This document shows positions 24,300 through 33,552 of a stretch of DNA of 64,000 nucleotides, piece by piece; within the stretch, counting starts at the first letter, position 1; every line of letters begins with the position of its first letter. The position numbers were made by a program, and so were the translations under genes. Under the pieces are notes generated by a model that was not told the origin of the DNA, did not search any database, and saw only the letters and a program-made list of their open reading frames with translations. The stretch covers positions 122,883 to 186,882 of the forward strand of contig NZ_FOTQ01000008.1 in NCBI RefSeq assembly GCF_900114635.1, given 5' to 3'. This DNA comes from Shimia aestuarii (GTDB lineage Bacteria; Pseudomonadota; Alphaproteobacteria; Rhodobacterales; Rhodobacteraceae).

Positions 24300-26234
24300 T
24301 CAAAGCTGGCGGGCGAGGTCCAGTAGTGCCGGGTTGTCGGGCAGGCGTTCCAATGCCTCGGCAAGCACCTTGCGTGCCGCGTCTTCGCCGCGCAGGGCCC
24401 CGGCGATGCGCACCAGCATGACCCAAGCATCGCCGTGGTGTGGATCAAGCGCCACCACGGTCTGGAAGGCGCGTTCTGCCGAAGCGAATTCGCGCTGGGT
24501 CAGCGCGATGCCCGCGATCTGAAGGTGGGCTTCGGGGAAATCGAACTGGTTCTTGAGGAACTGCACCATCGCGCGCGAGGCCGGCCCATAGGCTGGGCGC
24601 AGGGCGGCAGGCGCGCTGTCCGGCGGGATGGTCACAACGGCGCGCGCCGCCGCGAGGCGCACATTGCGCGACGGGTCTTCCAGTGCTGCGACCAGATATG
24701 GGGCGGTCAGCGTTGCCGGGATGGCGCGCAGCGCGCTCACGGCATTGGCGCGGATCAACGGGTCGCCGTGTTTCAACAGGGGGGCGATGTCGTCGATATG
24801 CACAGCATCGCCCGCATTGGACAGCACCCAGAGCGCGGTGGCGCGGGCCAGCGCGTTGACCTCGCTATCCCCGGCCAGATCAATCAGCCCCTTGGCCCCC
24901 GCCACCGGATCGGCCAGCCCCTTGGCCAGCGCGGTCCCAAAGTGCGACTGCGTCCAGCGCCCCTCGGGGTACCAGTCGGCAATGGCATCGGCGGCCCATT
25001 TCGGGGATTGGCCGGTATGACAGTCGGTGCAGGCATCCGGCGCGCCCGTGCTGTCTGCAAGGTCGGGGCGCGGAATCCGGAAACTGTGGTCGCGCCGTTC
25101 ATCGACGCCCATATAGGTGCGCTCGATCATGTGGCAGTTCTTGCACTGAGCACCGTCGCTGTCGGCGGCATGGCGATGATGGGACGGGGCGTCGTACTCC
25201 TTGAGTGCCAGTGAAGGGAAATCGGGGTTCCCGGCGGGGGAATGGCACTGTGTGCAAACGGCGTTGCCTTCTGCGACGCGCTCATTGCTATGCGGGTCAT
25301 GACAGTTGCCGCAGCCAACGCCCTTGGCGTACATCTGCGATTGCAGGAACGAGCCATAGACATAGACTTCGTCCAGGATTTGCCCGTCCGGGTGATAGGT
25401 GCCGGGGCGCAGCAGGGCGAGGTTATAGGCGTCGTGAAAGGCGGTGCCGGGCGCGGGGCTGCCGCCGCCAAAGGCTTCGCGCCGGGCGTGGCACCCGGCG
25501 CATTGCTGCATCCCGGCCTCGGTGTCCGAAAAGTCGACCGCAAAGCCATAGGATTTGGGCATGTCGCCGCTGTGGCCGCCTTTGACCAGTTCAAGGTGTT
25601 TCGCGCCGGGGCCGTGACAGGCCTCGCAGCCGACGCCGATCTCGACCTGGGTCGAGTTGTAGCGGGCCGAAGGCGGGTCAAAATTCTTGACATAGCCGGT
25701 GGCGTGGCATTCCGCGCAACGCGCGTTCCAGTTCTTGTAGGGGCCGGTCCAGTGCAGCCCGTCGCCGGGCGGCAGGTCAAGGTCGGGATAGATGTGATAC
25801 CAGCGTTTCTCATCCACGTCCCAGGCCACGTCAAAGCTCTGCAAGCGCCCCGGCTCCGTCTCCAGCAGAAGCTGTTCCAGCGGAGCGACGCCACCGACGG
25901 AATGCACCTTGTATTCGGTCGTCACTCCGTCCTTTTCGGTCACCCGTACCATCCGGGTGTCGCCGTCGCGCCAGAACTCGGTGCGCATCCCGTCATGTTC
26001 GAACACCTCACCCTCAAACGCCCCGACCAGCATGTCCCGCCCCGGCATCCGCCATGCCAACGCATGATGGGACGATTGCCAGGCGTTCGTTTCTTCGACG
26101 TGACAGTCGGCGCAGATGGTCGAGCCGACATACCCGTCCTGCTCTGCCATCGCGCCAAGGGACAGCAGGATCCAGAACAGGGCGGCGAGCAGGACAGGAA
26201 GAGGCCGGGGCGAGGCGGTCGGGAAAATGGGCAT
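24300..26234 (-). CDS. Secreted octaheme cytochrome c with HEAT-like and TPR C-terminal region
   Basis: A 644-residue protein with a signal peptide (PLPVLLAALFWILLSLGAMA). Eight CxxCH heme motifs occur between about residues 41 and 405: CADCH, CAECH, CEACH, CAGCH, CGNCH, CTQCH, CKNCH and CTDCH. From about residue 430 the sequence changes to HEAT-like helical repeats (VNALARATALWVLSNAGD, LIRANAVSALRAIPATL) and then a TPR-like end. The layout resembles cytochrome c554-type proteins. It is last in the MoxR/Bat operon, 12 bp after BatD. It presumably carries electrons in the periplasm; partner and reaction are unknown. Confidence 0.9.
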   Translation of the reverse strand: MPIFPTASPRPLPVLLAALFWILLSLGAMAEQDGYVGSTICADCHVEETNAWQSSHHALAWRMPGRDMLVGAFEGEVFEHDGMRTEFWRDGDTRMVRVTEKDGVTTEYKVHSVGGVAPLEQLLLETEPGRLQSFDVAWDVDEKRWYHIYPDLDLPPGDGLHWTGPYKNWNARCAECHATGYVKNFDPPSARYNSTQVEIGVGCEACHGPGAKHLELVKGGHSGDMPKSYGFAVDFSDTEAGMQQCAGCHARREAFGGGSPAPGTAFHDAYNLALLRPGTYHPDGQILDEVYVYGSFLQSQMYAKGVGCGNCHDPHSNERVAEGNAVCTQCHSPAGNPDFPSLALKEYDAPSHHRHAADSDGAQCKNCHMIERTYMGVDERRDHSFRIPRPDLADSTGAPDACTDCHTGQSPKWAADAIADWYPEGRWTQSHFGTALAKGLADPVAGAKGLIDLAGDSEVNALARATALWVLSNAGDAVHIDDIAPLLKHGDPLIRANAVSALRAIPATLTAPYLVAALEDPSRNVRLAAARAVVTIPPDSAPAALRPAYGPASRAMVQFLKNQFDFPEAHLQIAGIALTQREFASAERAFQTVVALDPHHGDAWVMLVRIAGALRGEDAARKVLAEALERLPDNPALLDLARQL

Positions 26235-26246
26235 GAATGTCTTTCT

Positions 26247-27512
26247 TCAATGGTGCCGTGGTGCCGTCGGGTTCAGGGCAGGCAGGGCGCCTGTTTTGGG
26301 CGCGCGGGGGCTAACCCGCCGGGCCAAGTGAAACAGGCCGGACAGGGATTGCCAATAGCGTTCTTCTCGCGCGTCAGGGCGCGCTCCATAGCGCGCGGCG
26401 CCGATGTCGGCAAAGGCCGCTTCGATCCGGGTGTGCAGACCGGCATCCTGAACGGGGCTGCGCGCCCGCCACAGATCATACGCGGCGCGGGTTGCCCCCA
26501 GATCACGCTGCCGCCGCGCCTCCTGCAGGTGCCGCCAAGCAAACCGCGCACTATCGAGATAGCGCTGTCGGTGCGCTGCACGCCAGCGGCGCAAAGGCGG
26601 GGTCAGGCGGCGGATCAGCCATGTCACGAGCAGACCTGCGAGCGCCGCCACAACACCCAGCGCTCCGATCCGGCGCCAGTCGCGCGGTTCGGGGGGCGCG
26701 GGCGGGGCGGTGGCCGAGACCGGGATCGGATCGGTGGTGGCGGTTTCTACCTTGCCGCTGGCGATATTGTACCAGTCAAGCGACACGCCCAGCAGTGTGC
26801 CATCAACGCCCCCCTCGGCCATGTAAACGGTCGTTTCGCGCCGTGTGCCCGTTACCTTGCCGCGATTGTCCTTGTCGCTGACCTCGGGCGTTTCAGGATA
26901 GGCCCGTACCCCCGACAGCACCGCGTCGGGCGTCAGCTCGGGCAAAAATATCCCCGACAGCCCTTCGGTTTCCGCCGTGATCACCCGCGAAAAACTGTCC
27001 CCCGCCTGCAGGCCCTCACTCGTGCCTTCAATGGTTTGTGTCAGACGCAGCGCCCGCGCGGCGATGAAGGGATCAAGTCCCTCGGCCCCCTTGGGCAAGA
27101 TGCCGGTAATGTTGCGCGCCTCGATGGCAAGCTCCGCGCGCAGCGGCGCGGCATTGGGCGGATCGGCATAGACAACGGTCAGGGTCTGGGCGGGCAGGCG
27201 CACCGTTCCCGGCACCATCGGCGTGATCTGGTAGCGGCGCGAAATCCCCGACCAGGTTTCCCCATCAATCCTGCGGCTGGTCGAGGTGCTGGCGCGTTCG
27301 GGCAGGCGCACCATGAGGTTGGGGGCCTCGAAGCTTGGCCAGACGGGTGGTTCGGGCATCCATGTCGGCACCAGAACCGTGATCCGCAACGTGAGCGGCT
27401 GGCCCGGCAGGGTTTCGGTGTCCGAGAGTTCGATCTCGAGAACCGGTGTGCCCTGCGCCATTGCGATCGTGGTGCAGAACGAGAAAACGAAGGCGAGCAA
27501 CAGGCGCATCAT
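26247..27512 (-). CDS. batD: BatD-like protein (oxygen-tolerance family)
   Basis: A 421-residue protein: signal peptide (MRLLLAFVFSFCTTIAMA), a beta-rich periplasmic region, one membrane segment (IGALGVVAALAGLLVTWLI) and a cytoplasmic basic tail. Order and topology match BatD of aerotolerance operons. The start is one of two adjacent ATGs; the first gives an ATGA overlap with the BatB/C gene. BatD probably anchors the VWA proteins in the inner membrane. Overall identity is low in this family, so context carries weight. Confidence 0.78.
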   Translation of the reverse strand: MMRLLLAFVFSFCTTIAMAQGTPVLEIELSDTETLPGQPLTLRITVLVPTWMPEPPVWPSFEAPNLMVRLPERASTSTSRRIDGETWSGISRRYQITPMVPGTVRLPAQTLTVVYADPPNAAPLRAELAIEARNITGILPKGAEGLDPFIAARALRLTQTIEGTSEGLQAGDSFSRVITAETEGLSGIFLPELTPDAVLSGVRAYPETPEVSDKDNRGKVTGTRRETTVYMAEGGVDGTLLGVSLDWYNIASGKVETATTDPIPVSATAPPAPPEPRDWRRIGALGVVAALAGLLVTWLIRRLTPPLRRWRAAHRQRYLDSARFAWRHLQEARRQRDLGATRAAYDLWRARSPVQDAGLHTRIEAAFADIGAARYGARPDAREERYWQSLSGLFHLARRVSPRAPKTGALPALNPTAPRHH

Positions 27513-29032
27513 TGATTGGCCTCCGCCGCTTCGAGCCGGAACCTCTGGCGCAGGAAATCGCTTGTACGGGTGTCGACCGAGTTCATCCACTGTTCGGTGG
27601 ATAGGTGCTGGGGCGTGTCTTCTTGCGCCGCGTCGATCTGGGTGTCTGCGCCGCGACCGGACTCATTGTCGAACACCACGTCATCGGCCCCGATCCCCGA
27701 CTCTTCGCCAGTGTCCGACTGTTCGCGGGTTTCCTCGACATAGGTCACGATGGCCTTGGCCACGGGCAGGTTGGCCTTTGCGCCGGCATGATCGGGGTCA
27801 ATTTCCAGCGCCCGTTCAAAGGCGCGCACCCCGTCGCGATAACCGCGCGATTTGATATGGGCCATGCCCTGCGCAAAGGCGGCATCGGCCGTCTCGATCC
27901 TGGCAAAGGTTTGCGCGGCGGCTTCATATTGGCCGCTGCGATATTGCGCGACCCCTCGGAGGTAGGGATCGGCAAAATGCTCAGCGGCGCTGGCATAGTC
28001 CTTGGCGCGGAACGCCAGCCAGCCCTGTTGGTCCGGGGTGAGGAACCAATCGCGCCAGCCCTCGGCTTGAGCCTCGGACGCGGGCAAGGTCAGCCAGACC
28101 GCGAGCAAAAGACCCCAGACCATGCTCACCCCACGCCGGAACCAGAGCAACAGCAGAAGCGCAGCGGGCCACGCCAGCCACGCCCCGCGATCCTGCCACG
28201 GCTGGGCCGCGTCTTCGAGCTGGGCCTGACGATAGGCGGCTTCGAATCCACGCTCCAACCGCCTCAGGTCGCTGGTATCCGGGGTCACGCCCACAACCCG
28301 CGCCGAGAGGCCGGAAAGGGCGGCGATCTCCTGACCCTCGGGCAAAAGCGTGAGCACCGCCAGCGGGGTCGACCCGGCCAGTTCCGCAATGCTGTTGGCT
28401 TCGGGCAGGCTCATGTCGTCGAGCAAAAATAACACGCCACCCGGTGTGTCTTCACGGGCGAGCATGTCGAGCGCCAGCGCCATGGCCGCGCTTGGCGCGT
28501 CGCCTTCGCTGGGCATCACCTCGGGGTCCAGCCCTTCGAGATAGGGTTGGATCACGGCGCCATCCTCGGTCATCGGCACGACGGAATGTGCGGTGGCGGA
28601 ATAGGCGATCAGCGCGGTGCGCGCCCCGGCGCGCATCTCAAGAAGGTCCTGGATTTTCTGCTTGGCACGCGCCAGCCGCGAGGGGGCCACGTCGGTTTCC
28701 GTCATCGATGGCGTCACCTTGAGTGCGATCACCATCGGCGCGGTCTGGGCGGCGAAGGGCTGGGGAACGCGTGACCATGTCGGGCCCGATCCTGCGAATA
28801 TGATCAGGGTCAGGCCAAGTGCGACGAGATCAATTGGCTGCCAGCGCGCCCTGTCGCCCAGTCCAATGGTCAGCGCCGCCTGAAGATGCGGTGCCATCAC
28901 ATTGCTGGCCTGACTTTGCGGCGCATCGGGGCGCCGCACGCGCCACCAGATCACCGCCAGCGGCACAAGCCCGAGAAGCACCAGCGGACGCAGGAAATGA
29001 AAGGCCGAGAGTGCGGTTTCAAAGCCGGTCAT
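27509..29032 (-). CDS. batB: Fused BatB/BatC: VWA domain with altered MIDAS plus TPR region
   Basis: A 507-residue protein. Membrane segments flank a VWA domain (about residues 90-285, with TEDGAVIQPYLEGL). A second pair of membrane helices follows, then a TPR region (about residues 350-430, YASAAEHFADPYLRG, ALEIDPDHAGAKANLPVA). The metal-site motif, normally LDxSxSM, reads LKVTPSM here: the Asp is Lys and the first Ser is Thr. The neighbouring BatA keeps an intact motif. The start gives an ATGA overlap with BatA. Probably a structural partner rather than a metal-binding VWA. Confidence 0.85.
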   Translation of the reverse strand: MTGFETALSAFHFLRPLVLLGLVPLAVIWWRVRRPDAPQSQASNVMAPHLQAALTIGLGDRARWQPIDLVALGLTLIIFAGSGPTWSRVPQPFAAQTAPMVIALKVTPSMTETDVAPSRLARAKQKIQDLLEMRAGARTALIAYSATAHSVVPMTEDGAVIQPYLEGLDPEVMPSEGDAPSAAMALALDMLAREDTPGGVLFLLDDMSLPEANSIAELAGSTPLAVLTLLPEGQEIAALSGLSARVVGVTPDTSDLRRLERGFEAAYRQAQLEDAAQPWQDRGAWLAWPAALLLLLWFRRGVSMVWGLLLAVWLTLPASEAQAEGWRDWFLTPDQQGWLAFRAKDYASAAEHFADPYLRGVAQYRSGQYEAAAQTFARIETADAAFAQGMAHIKSRGYRDGVRAFERALEIDPDHAGAKANLPVAKAIVTYVEETREQSDTGEESGIGADDVVFDNESGRGADTQIDAAQEDTPQHLSTEQWMNSVDTRTSDFLRQRFRLEAAEANQ

Positions 29033-30015
29033 GAGGGTGCCCTCCGCCGGGTGGCTCCAAGATGCAGCCACGCCAGCACCCCCAGTCCGAGAAGGGCGGC
29101 CAGCAGGAGCGGCCAGTGTGACAGGGAAACACGCGGGCGGTGCGAAAGTGTCTCGATGTCGCGCGGTGCCAGCGCGTCGATACGGTCATACACTCGGGAA
29201 AGCGCTTCGCTGTCGCCTGCGAAGAACCCCGCGCCGCCCGTGCGTCGCGCCAGGTCTTTGAGCAGGTTCATGTCCAGCCGGTTCTCGCCGCTGGCGGCGC
29301 GATCCCCCACGCCGACGGCATAGATTTCCACGCCGCGATCCGCCGCGATTTCGGCGGCATTCAGCGGGCTCATGCGGCTCGCGGTGTCATTGCCATCGGA
29401 CAAAAGGATCAACAGGCGCTGGTCAATCTCGCTGGCCTCGAAGGTGCGGATCGCAAGCCCGATGGCGTCGCCCAAAGCCGTATGCGGCCCGGCCATGCCC
29501 ACCTGCGTCTGTTCCAGAAGGGCCAGCACCGTTTCAAGATCGGCGGTCAGCGGGGTTTGCACGAAAGCGCGGCTGCCAAACACGATAAGCGCCATACGGT
29601 CGCCCTCGCGCCCTTCGACGAAGCCCGCCACCACGTCGCGCACGGCGGCCAGACGCTGCTGAGGTTTGCCATCGGGACCGGGAAAATCGACCGTGTCCAT
29701 CGAGCCCGAAATGTCGATGCCCAAGACAACATCGCGCCCGGCCTTGGTGATCTCGACCGGTTCGCCAAGGCGCTGTGGTTGCGCCAGCGCAAGGATTAGC
29801 AGACACCAGACCGCGATTGCCGTAGCCATCTGGACCCGACTGCGGGCAATCACGGCGGCACCGGGGCGCGGGGCGCTTCCCGCCGCATCGCTCAGACGGC
29901 GAAAGAACGGCAGGCGCAGCGCGCTTGTCCGCGTGCGATAGGGCGGCACAAGCCGATGGATCAACAGGGGCAGGGGCAGAAGGGCAAGCACCCAAGGCGC
30001 GGCGAGCGAGATCAT
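29029..30015 (-). CDS. batA: BatA-like membrane VWA-domain protein
   Basis: A 328-residue protein with an N-terminal membrane anchor, a second helix (ATAIAVWCLLILALA), a VWA domain with intact MIDAS (GIDISGSMD near residue 100, then PLTADLETV and LLSDGNDT), and a C-terminal membrane helix. Such proteins act with MoxR ATPases in assembly or activation of target complexes. Start chosen at MISLAAPW, overlapping the previous gene's stop (ATGA). Confidence 0.9.
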   Translation of the reverse strand: MISLAAPWVLALLPLPLLIHRLVPPYRTRTSALRLPFFRRLSDAAGSAPRPGAAVIARSRVQMATAIAVWCLLILALAQPQRLGEPVEITKAGRDVVLGIDISGSMDTVDFPGPDGKPQQRLAAVRDVVAGFVEGREGDRMALIVFGSRAFVQTPLTADLETVLALLEQTQVGMAGPHTALGDAIGLAIRTFEASEIDQRLLILLSDGNDTASRMSPLNAAEIAADRGVEIYAVGVGDRAASGENRLDMNLLKDLARRTGGAGFFAGDSEALSRVYDRIDALAPRDIETLSHRPRVSLSHWPLLLAALLGLGVLAWLHLGATRRRAPS

Positions 30016-30497
30016 GCGCGACCCCCCACCACATGCCCACGCACCCATTCACAAGCCAGCGCGTTCAGGCCATGTACCAGCTGGGGATTGGGGGAATAGG
30101 CCGCATCGGCAAGCGCCTGTCCGGGGCCATCCCTGAACCCTGCCGCTTGGCTCGTGTCTTCGAGAAAGGCCAACCATCCGTTCCCCGTCAACGACGCAAC
30201 CTGCGCACGCGGAAAGGCCGCCAATGCCGCGCGCTTGAGGATGGCAGACACCGCAACGGGGTCATCCCCTGCATCACGCAACGCCGCCAATGCCGCGCGG
30301 CGATAGGCATTGGCCCGATGGCGGCGCAGCACGGCGCGCAGCAAAAGCAGCAGCGCGGCCAATAGAAACCCGGCCAGCACGATCCAGCCTTGTGTCTGAG
30401 GCACCATCGACACCGGCGCCGGGTCCGGCACCTCCTGCAGCTGGTTGATCAGATCGACCAGCGTCACGTATTCGACGGTGTCTGCGGTCTCGCTCAT
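30012..30497 (-). CDS. DUF4381-family membrane protein of the MoxR/Bat operon
   Basis: A 161-residue protein. One strong membrane helix (WIVLAGFLLAALLLLLRAVL, about residues 49-68) separates a short N-terminal part from a basic cytoplasmic domain. The family is found with MoxR and VWA genes; its role is unknown. Both ends overlap neighbours by 4 bp. Confidence 0.78.
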   Translation of the reverse strand: MSETADTVEYVTLVDLINQLQEVPDPAPVSMVPQTQGWIVLAGFLLAALLLLLRAVLRRHRANAYRRAALAALRDAGDDPVAVSAILKRAALAAFPRAQVASLTGNGWLAFLEDTSQAAGFRDGPGQALADAAYSPNPQLVHGLNALACEWVRGHVVGGRA

Positions 30498-31468
30498 CGT
30501 GGCGGCACTCCGAGCAGGCGCTGCAACTGGGGCAGGGTGTCCTCGGCACTGGTCAGCGGCAGCACCGAAAGGCGCATCTTCATCTGCCAGTCGAGGATTT
30601 CCGCCAGCCGTCCCTGCGAATACTCGATCAGGTTCTGGCGCACGTGGTCGTCGCGGAGATCAAGTTCCGCCTGCAGCACGCCATCCGACGCGGTCAGTCG
30701 CGCCCCCTTGGGCAAAACACTGGCCGAGGGGTCGGTCACAAGGCCCAGCACCAGATCATTATGCAGAGACAGGCCCGACATCAAAAGGCGCGTGTCGTCG
30801 TCGATCTGGTCAAAATCGCTGAGCACGATGACCAGGTGATTGCGTGGCGCGATCTTTTGGACCGATCGCAACACGTCATTGATCGCCAGTGGGGCGCGGG
30901 ACGGGGCCTCGGCATGCAGCATGGCGTTGGCCCGCGTGAGCGCGATCAGGAACCGGTCCAGCGTGGCCGCGTCGCGCCGGGGGCGGATTTCCGAAATATG
31001 GTCGTCGCCAAAGATGATCCCGCCCACCCGGTCGCCTTGGGAAAGGACGCGGAATGCGGTGATCGCGGCGGCTTCGGCGGCGGTCACGGATTTCATGTTG
31101 TGGACGCTGCCATAAAACATCGACATGCGCTGATCGACGACAATCAGCGTGGGGCGGTCGCGTTCCTCGGTAAAGACGCGCACATGCGGTTTGCCGGTGC
31201 GCGCTGTCACCTTCCAGTCAATCGCGCGCACATCATCCGAGGGCAGGTAATCGCGCAGTTCCAGAAAATCGAGCCCCCGCCCGCGAATGCGCGAAGCATG
31301 GCGGCCATTCAAAGCGCTGCGCGCGGGTTGTTTCGACGTGAAAGACAGTGCCCGTGCCCGCGGTTCCAGCGCACGCAGCCCCGCAAGCGAGACGTGAATG
31401 CGCGGATCCTCCTGCGGCGCCTTGGGCCGGGGCAATGTGCCGGTGCGCAGTCTGGCGGCTCGGTCCAT
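30494..31468 (-). CDS. DUF58-family protein (MoxR-associated)
   Basis: A 324-residue soluble protein. The DUF58 signature SRIRGRGLDFLELRDYLPSD, followed by DWKVTARTGKPHVRVF, lies at about residues 58-95. The C-terminal half is VWA-like (TLIVVDQRMSMFYGS). DUF58 proteins accompany MoxR ATPases. I chose MDRAARLR as the start, 13 bp after moxR; the longer reading would overlap moxR. Confidence 0.87.
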   Translation of the reverse strand: MDRAARLRTGTLPRPKAPQEDPRIHVSLAGLRALEPRARALSFTSKQPARSALNGRHASRIRGRGLDFLELRDYLPSDDVRAIDWKVTARTGKPHVRVFTEERDRPTLIVVDQRMSMFYGSVHNMKSVTAAEAAAITAFRVLSQGDRVGGIIFGDDHISEIRPRRDAATLDRFLIALTRANAMLHAEAPSRAPLAINDVLRSVQKIAPRNHLVIVLSDFDQIDDDTRLLMSGLSLHNDLVLGLVTDPSASVLPKGARLTASDGVLQAELDLRDDHVRQNLIEYSQGRLAEILDWQMKMRLSVLPLTSAEDTLPQLQRLLGVPPR

Positions 31469-31481
31469 CCTTGACGCTCCT

Positions 31482-32477
31482 TTAGGGCAGGGCCACCTGT
31501 GCCAGCATCTCGGCCACCACCGCATCCGCGCTGGTACCTTCGCCCTGCGCTTCATAGGTCAGGGTCAGGCGATGCCGGAATACGTCCCCGGCGATGGCGC
31601 GGATATCCTCGGGATCGACATAGTCGCGCCCCTTCATCCACGCATGCGCCCGCGCACAGCGGTCGAGCGCCAGCGAGGCGCGCGGGCTGGCCCCGACCTC
31701 GATCCAGCGCGCCAGATCGGTAGAGAAATCGCCCGGCGTGCGCGTCGCCTGCACCAGCGTCGCCATGTAGGTTTCGATCGCATCCGAGGTGTGGATCGCG
31801 GCAATCTCGCGGCGTGCAGCAAACACGGACTCTTGCGGGATGGGGGCGGGTTTCTCGGCGCCTGCCTTGGACGTGTCTGTCGTCGCGGCCTGCTCCTCGC
31901 TCCGGACCAGCCGGATCACCTCGACCTCGTCGGCCAGCGGCGGGTAAGTGATCATGACGTGCATCAGGAACCGGTCCATCTGGGCCTCGGGCAGGGGATA
32001 GGTGCCTTCCTGTTCAATCGGGTTCTGCGTGGCCATCACCATGAATAGCGGCGCCATCTTATGTGTCGTCCCGGCTACCGTGACCTGACGCTCCTCCATC
32101 GCTTCCAGAAGCGCGGCCTGCACCTTGGCCGGGGCGCGGTTGATCTCGTCGGCGAGCACAACGTTGGCAAAGATCGGCCCTTGCTGAAACTGGAAACTCG
32201 GACCGTCAGGCGTTTGCAGGTACATCTCGGTGCCGGTCACGTCCGCAGGCAGCAGGTCGGGCGTGAACTGAATGCGGCTGAAGTCGCATTCAAGGTTCTT
32301 GGCCAGCGCCTTGATCGCGCGGGTCTTGGCAAGGCCGGGCAAGCCTTCGATCAGAAGGTTGCCATTGGCCAGCAGGCCGATCAGAAGGCGGTCGATCACG
32401 TCCCGCTGTCCGATAATCGATCCGCCGATCCGCGCGCGCAGGGAGTCGATCTGCTGCAAAGGAGTCATGTCTGCCAC
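31482..32477 (-). CDS. moxR: MoxR-family AAA+ ATPase
   Basis: A 331-residue AAA+ protein. Walker A is EGLPGLAKTRAIKAL near residue 43, Walker B VVLADEINRAP near residue 106, and sensor 1 MATQNPIEQEGTYPLPEAQ near residue 150. MoxR ATPases act as chaperones with VWA proteins in maturing metalloenzymes or envelope complexes. It starts 6 bp after the HAD phosphatase gene and leads the Bat-type genes. Confidence 0.94.
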   Translation of the reverse strand: MADMTPLQQIDSLRARIGGSIIGQRDVIDRLLIGLLANGNLLIEGLPGLAKTRAIKALAKNLECDFSRIQFTPDLLPADVTGTEMYLQTPDGPSFQFQQGPIFANVVLADEINRAPAKVQAALLEAMEERQVTVAGTTHKMAPLFMVMATQNPIEQEGTYPLPEAQMDRFLMHVMITYPPLADEVEVIRLVRSEEQAATTDTSKAGAEKPAPIPQESVFAARREIAAIHTSDAIETYMATLVQATRTPGDFSTDLARWIEVGASPRASLALDRCARAHAWMKGRDYVDPEDIRAIAGDVFRHRLTLTYEAQGEGTSADAVVAEMLAQVALP

Positions 32478-32483
32478 GTTGCT

Positions 32484-33455
32484 TTACTCCGCCGTCTTGG
32501 GAAACACTTTGGCCCAGTCGTTTTTCATGTCGATCAACACCCAGCCGCGCGCGTCGGCCTCGTCCTGACCTCGGTTCAGCACGCCGATATGTCCCTCGCG
32601 GTCATAGGCAAACTCGCGCTCTGCGTCGGTGTGATGGACGATCAGGCCCAGCCGTGCGCCATCTCCGGCGGTGCTGAATTCCAGCATCTCGAAATCCCCG
32701 TCGGAATTGCCCCCGGCAAGGATCGGACGCCGTCCGATATGGTGCATGATCCCGACAGGCTTGCCCGCCTTGTCGTCGACAAAGAACAGCTCACCTCCCT
32801 TGATGATCGTGGGCACGCCGTCGATCACTTCATAGCGCGATGTCGTGGAAGAGCCGATCACTTGCTCGGGCGGGATGCCATAGGCGTCCTCGGCAAAGGC
32901 GCGGATGAACTGAATGCCGCCGCCCGACACGATATAGGTCTTGAAACCCTGATCGCGCAGATATGTGAGCAGTTCCAGCATGGGCTGATAGATCATCTCG
33001 TCATAGCGCATCCCCGTGGTGGGGTGGCGCGCCTCGTCAAGCCACGCGGCGACATCGGCGTGGAACTGCTCCAGCGGCATATCCGCATGCGAGGCGCGCA
33101 GCACCTCGACCAGCCCTTCCTTACCGGTGGCGAGAAGGGCCTTGTAATCCTTGGCGGCCGCTGCCTTGAGCGCGTCCGACGTCAGGATCGCGGGATCGGC
33201 GGCGCCCATCTTGGCGACTTGATCCACTGCGTAGATGAGTTGGAAGTAGACCGGCTGTTCGGCCCAGAGCGTGCCGTCATTGTCAAACGTGGCGATCCGG
33301 GCGGCGGGGGTGACATAGGCGTCGCTTTTCGGGTCGGTGACACTGTCGACAAAGGAGATGATCCGCGCCTTCGCCGCCGTGTCGTTCCACGAGGGCAGGG
33401 GATCTGCAATCGCGGGCGCTGCGACAAGCGCCAAGGCAAAAAACAGTTGTTTCAT
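32484..33455 (-). CDS. Secreted HAD-superfamily phosphatase
   Basis: A 323-residue protein with a signal peptide (MKQLFFALALVAAPAIA). HAD motif I is FDNDGTLW near residue 57, motif II YIVSGGGIQF near residue 172, and GNSDGDFEML near residue 248 gives motif IV. It resembles periplasmic phosphoserine-phosphatase-like HAD enzymes. It lies between the arylsulfatase and moxR on one strand, so it may act in the periplasm on a sulphated or phosphorylated substrate. The substrate is not known. Confidence 0.85.
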   Translation of the reverse strand: MKQLFFALALVAAPAIADPLPSWNDTAAKARIISFVDSVTDPKSDAYVTPAARIATFDNDGTLWAEQPVYFQLIYAVDQVAKMGAADPAILTSDALKAAAAKDYKALLATGKEGLVEVLRASHADMPLEQFHADVAAWLDEARHPTTGMRYDEMIYQPMLELLTYLRDQGFKTYIVSGGGIQFIRAFAEDAYGIPPEQVIGSSTTSRYEVIDGVPTIIKGGELFFVDDKAGKPVGIMHHIGRRPILAGGNSDGDFEMLEFSTAGDGARLGLIVHHTDAEREFAYDREGHIGVLNRGQDEADARGWVLIDMKNDWAKVFPKTAE

Positions 33456-33490
33456 GGCAAGCGGTCCTGAAAAGGGTCGAATGAGAAAGA

Positions 33491-33520
33491 GAGGCGGGCG
33501 AAGTCACTTTCGCCCGCCTC
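33491..33520 (-). terminator. Perfect hairpin after the arylsulfatase gene
   Basis: GAGGCGGGCGAA pairs with TTCGCCCGCCTC across a 6-nt loop, then TCTCTTTCTC follows in the minus direction. It sits between the arylsulfatase stop and the HAD gene, so the HAD-MoxR-Bat run may be transcribed partly or wholly on its own. Confidence 0.75.
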
Positions 33521-33552
33521 CGTGGTTTCGTCAAATCGCGACCTGCCGAGGC

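Noticed and set aside
25242..27515. 757-codon plus-strand open frame opposite the cytochrome c and batD genes
   Set aside because: The opposite strand has eight CxxCH motifs and a signal peptide; this strand has no support.
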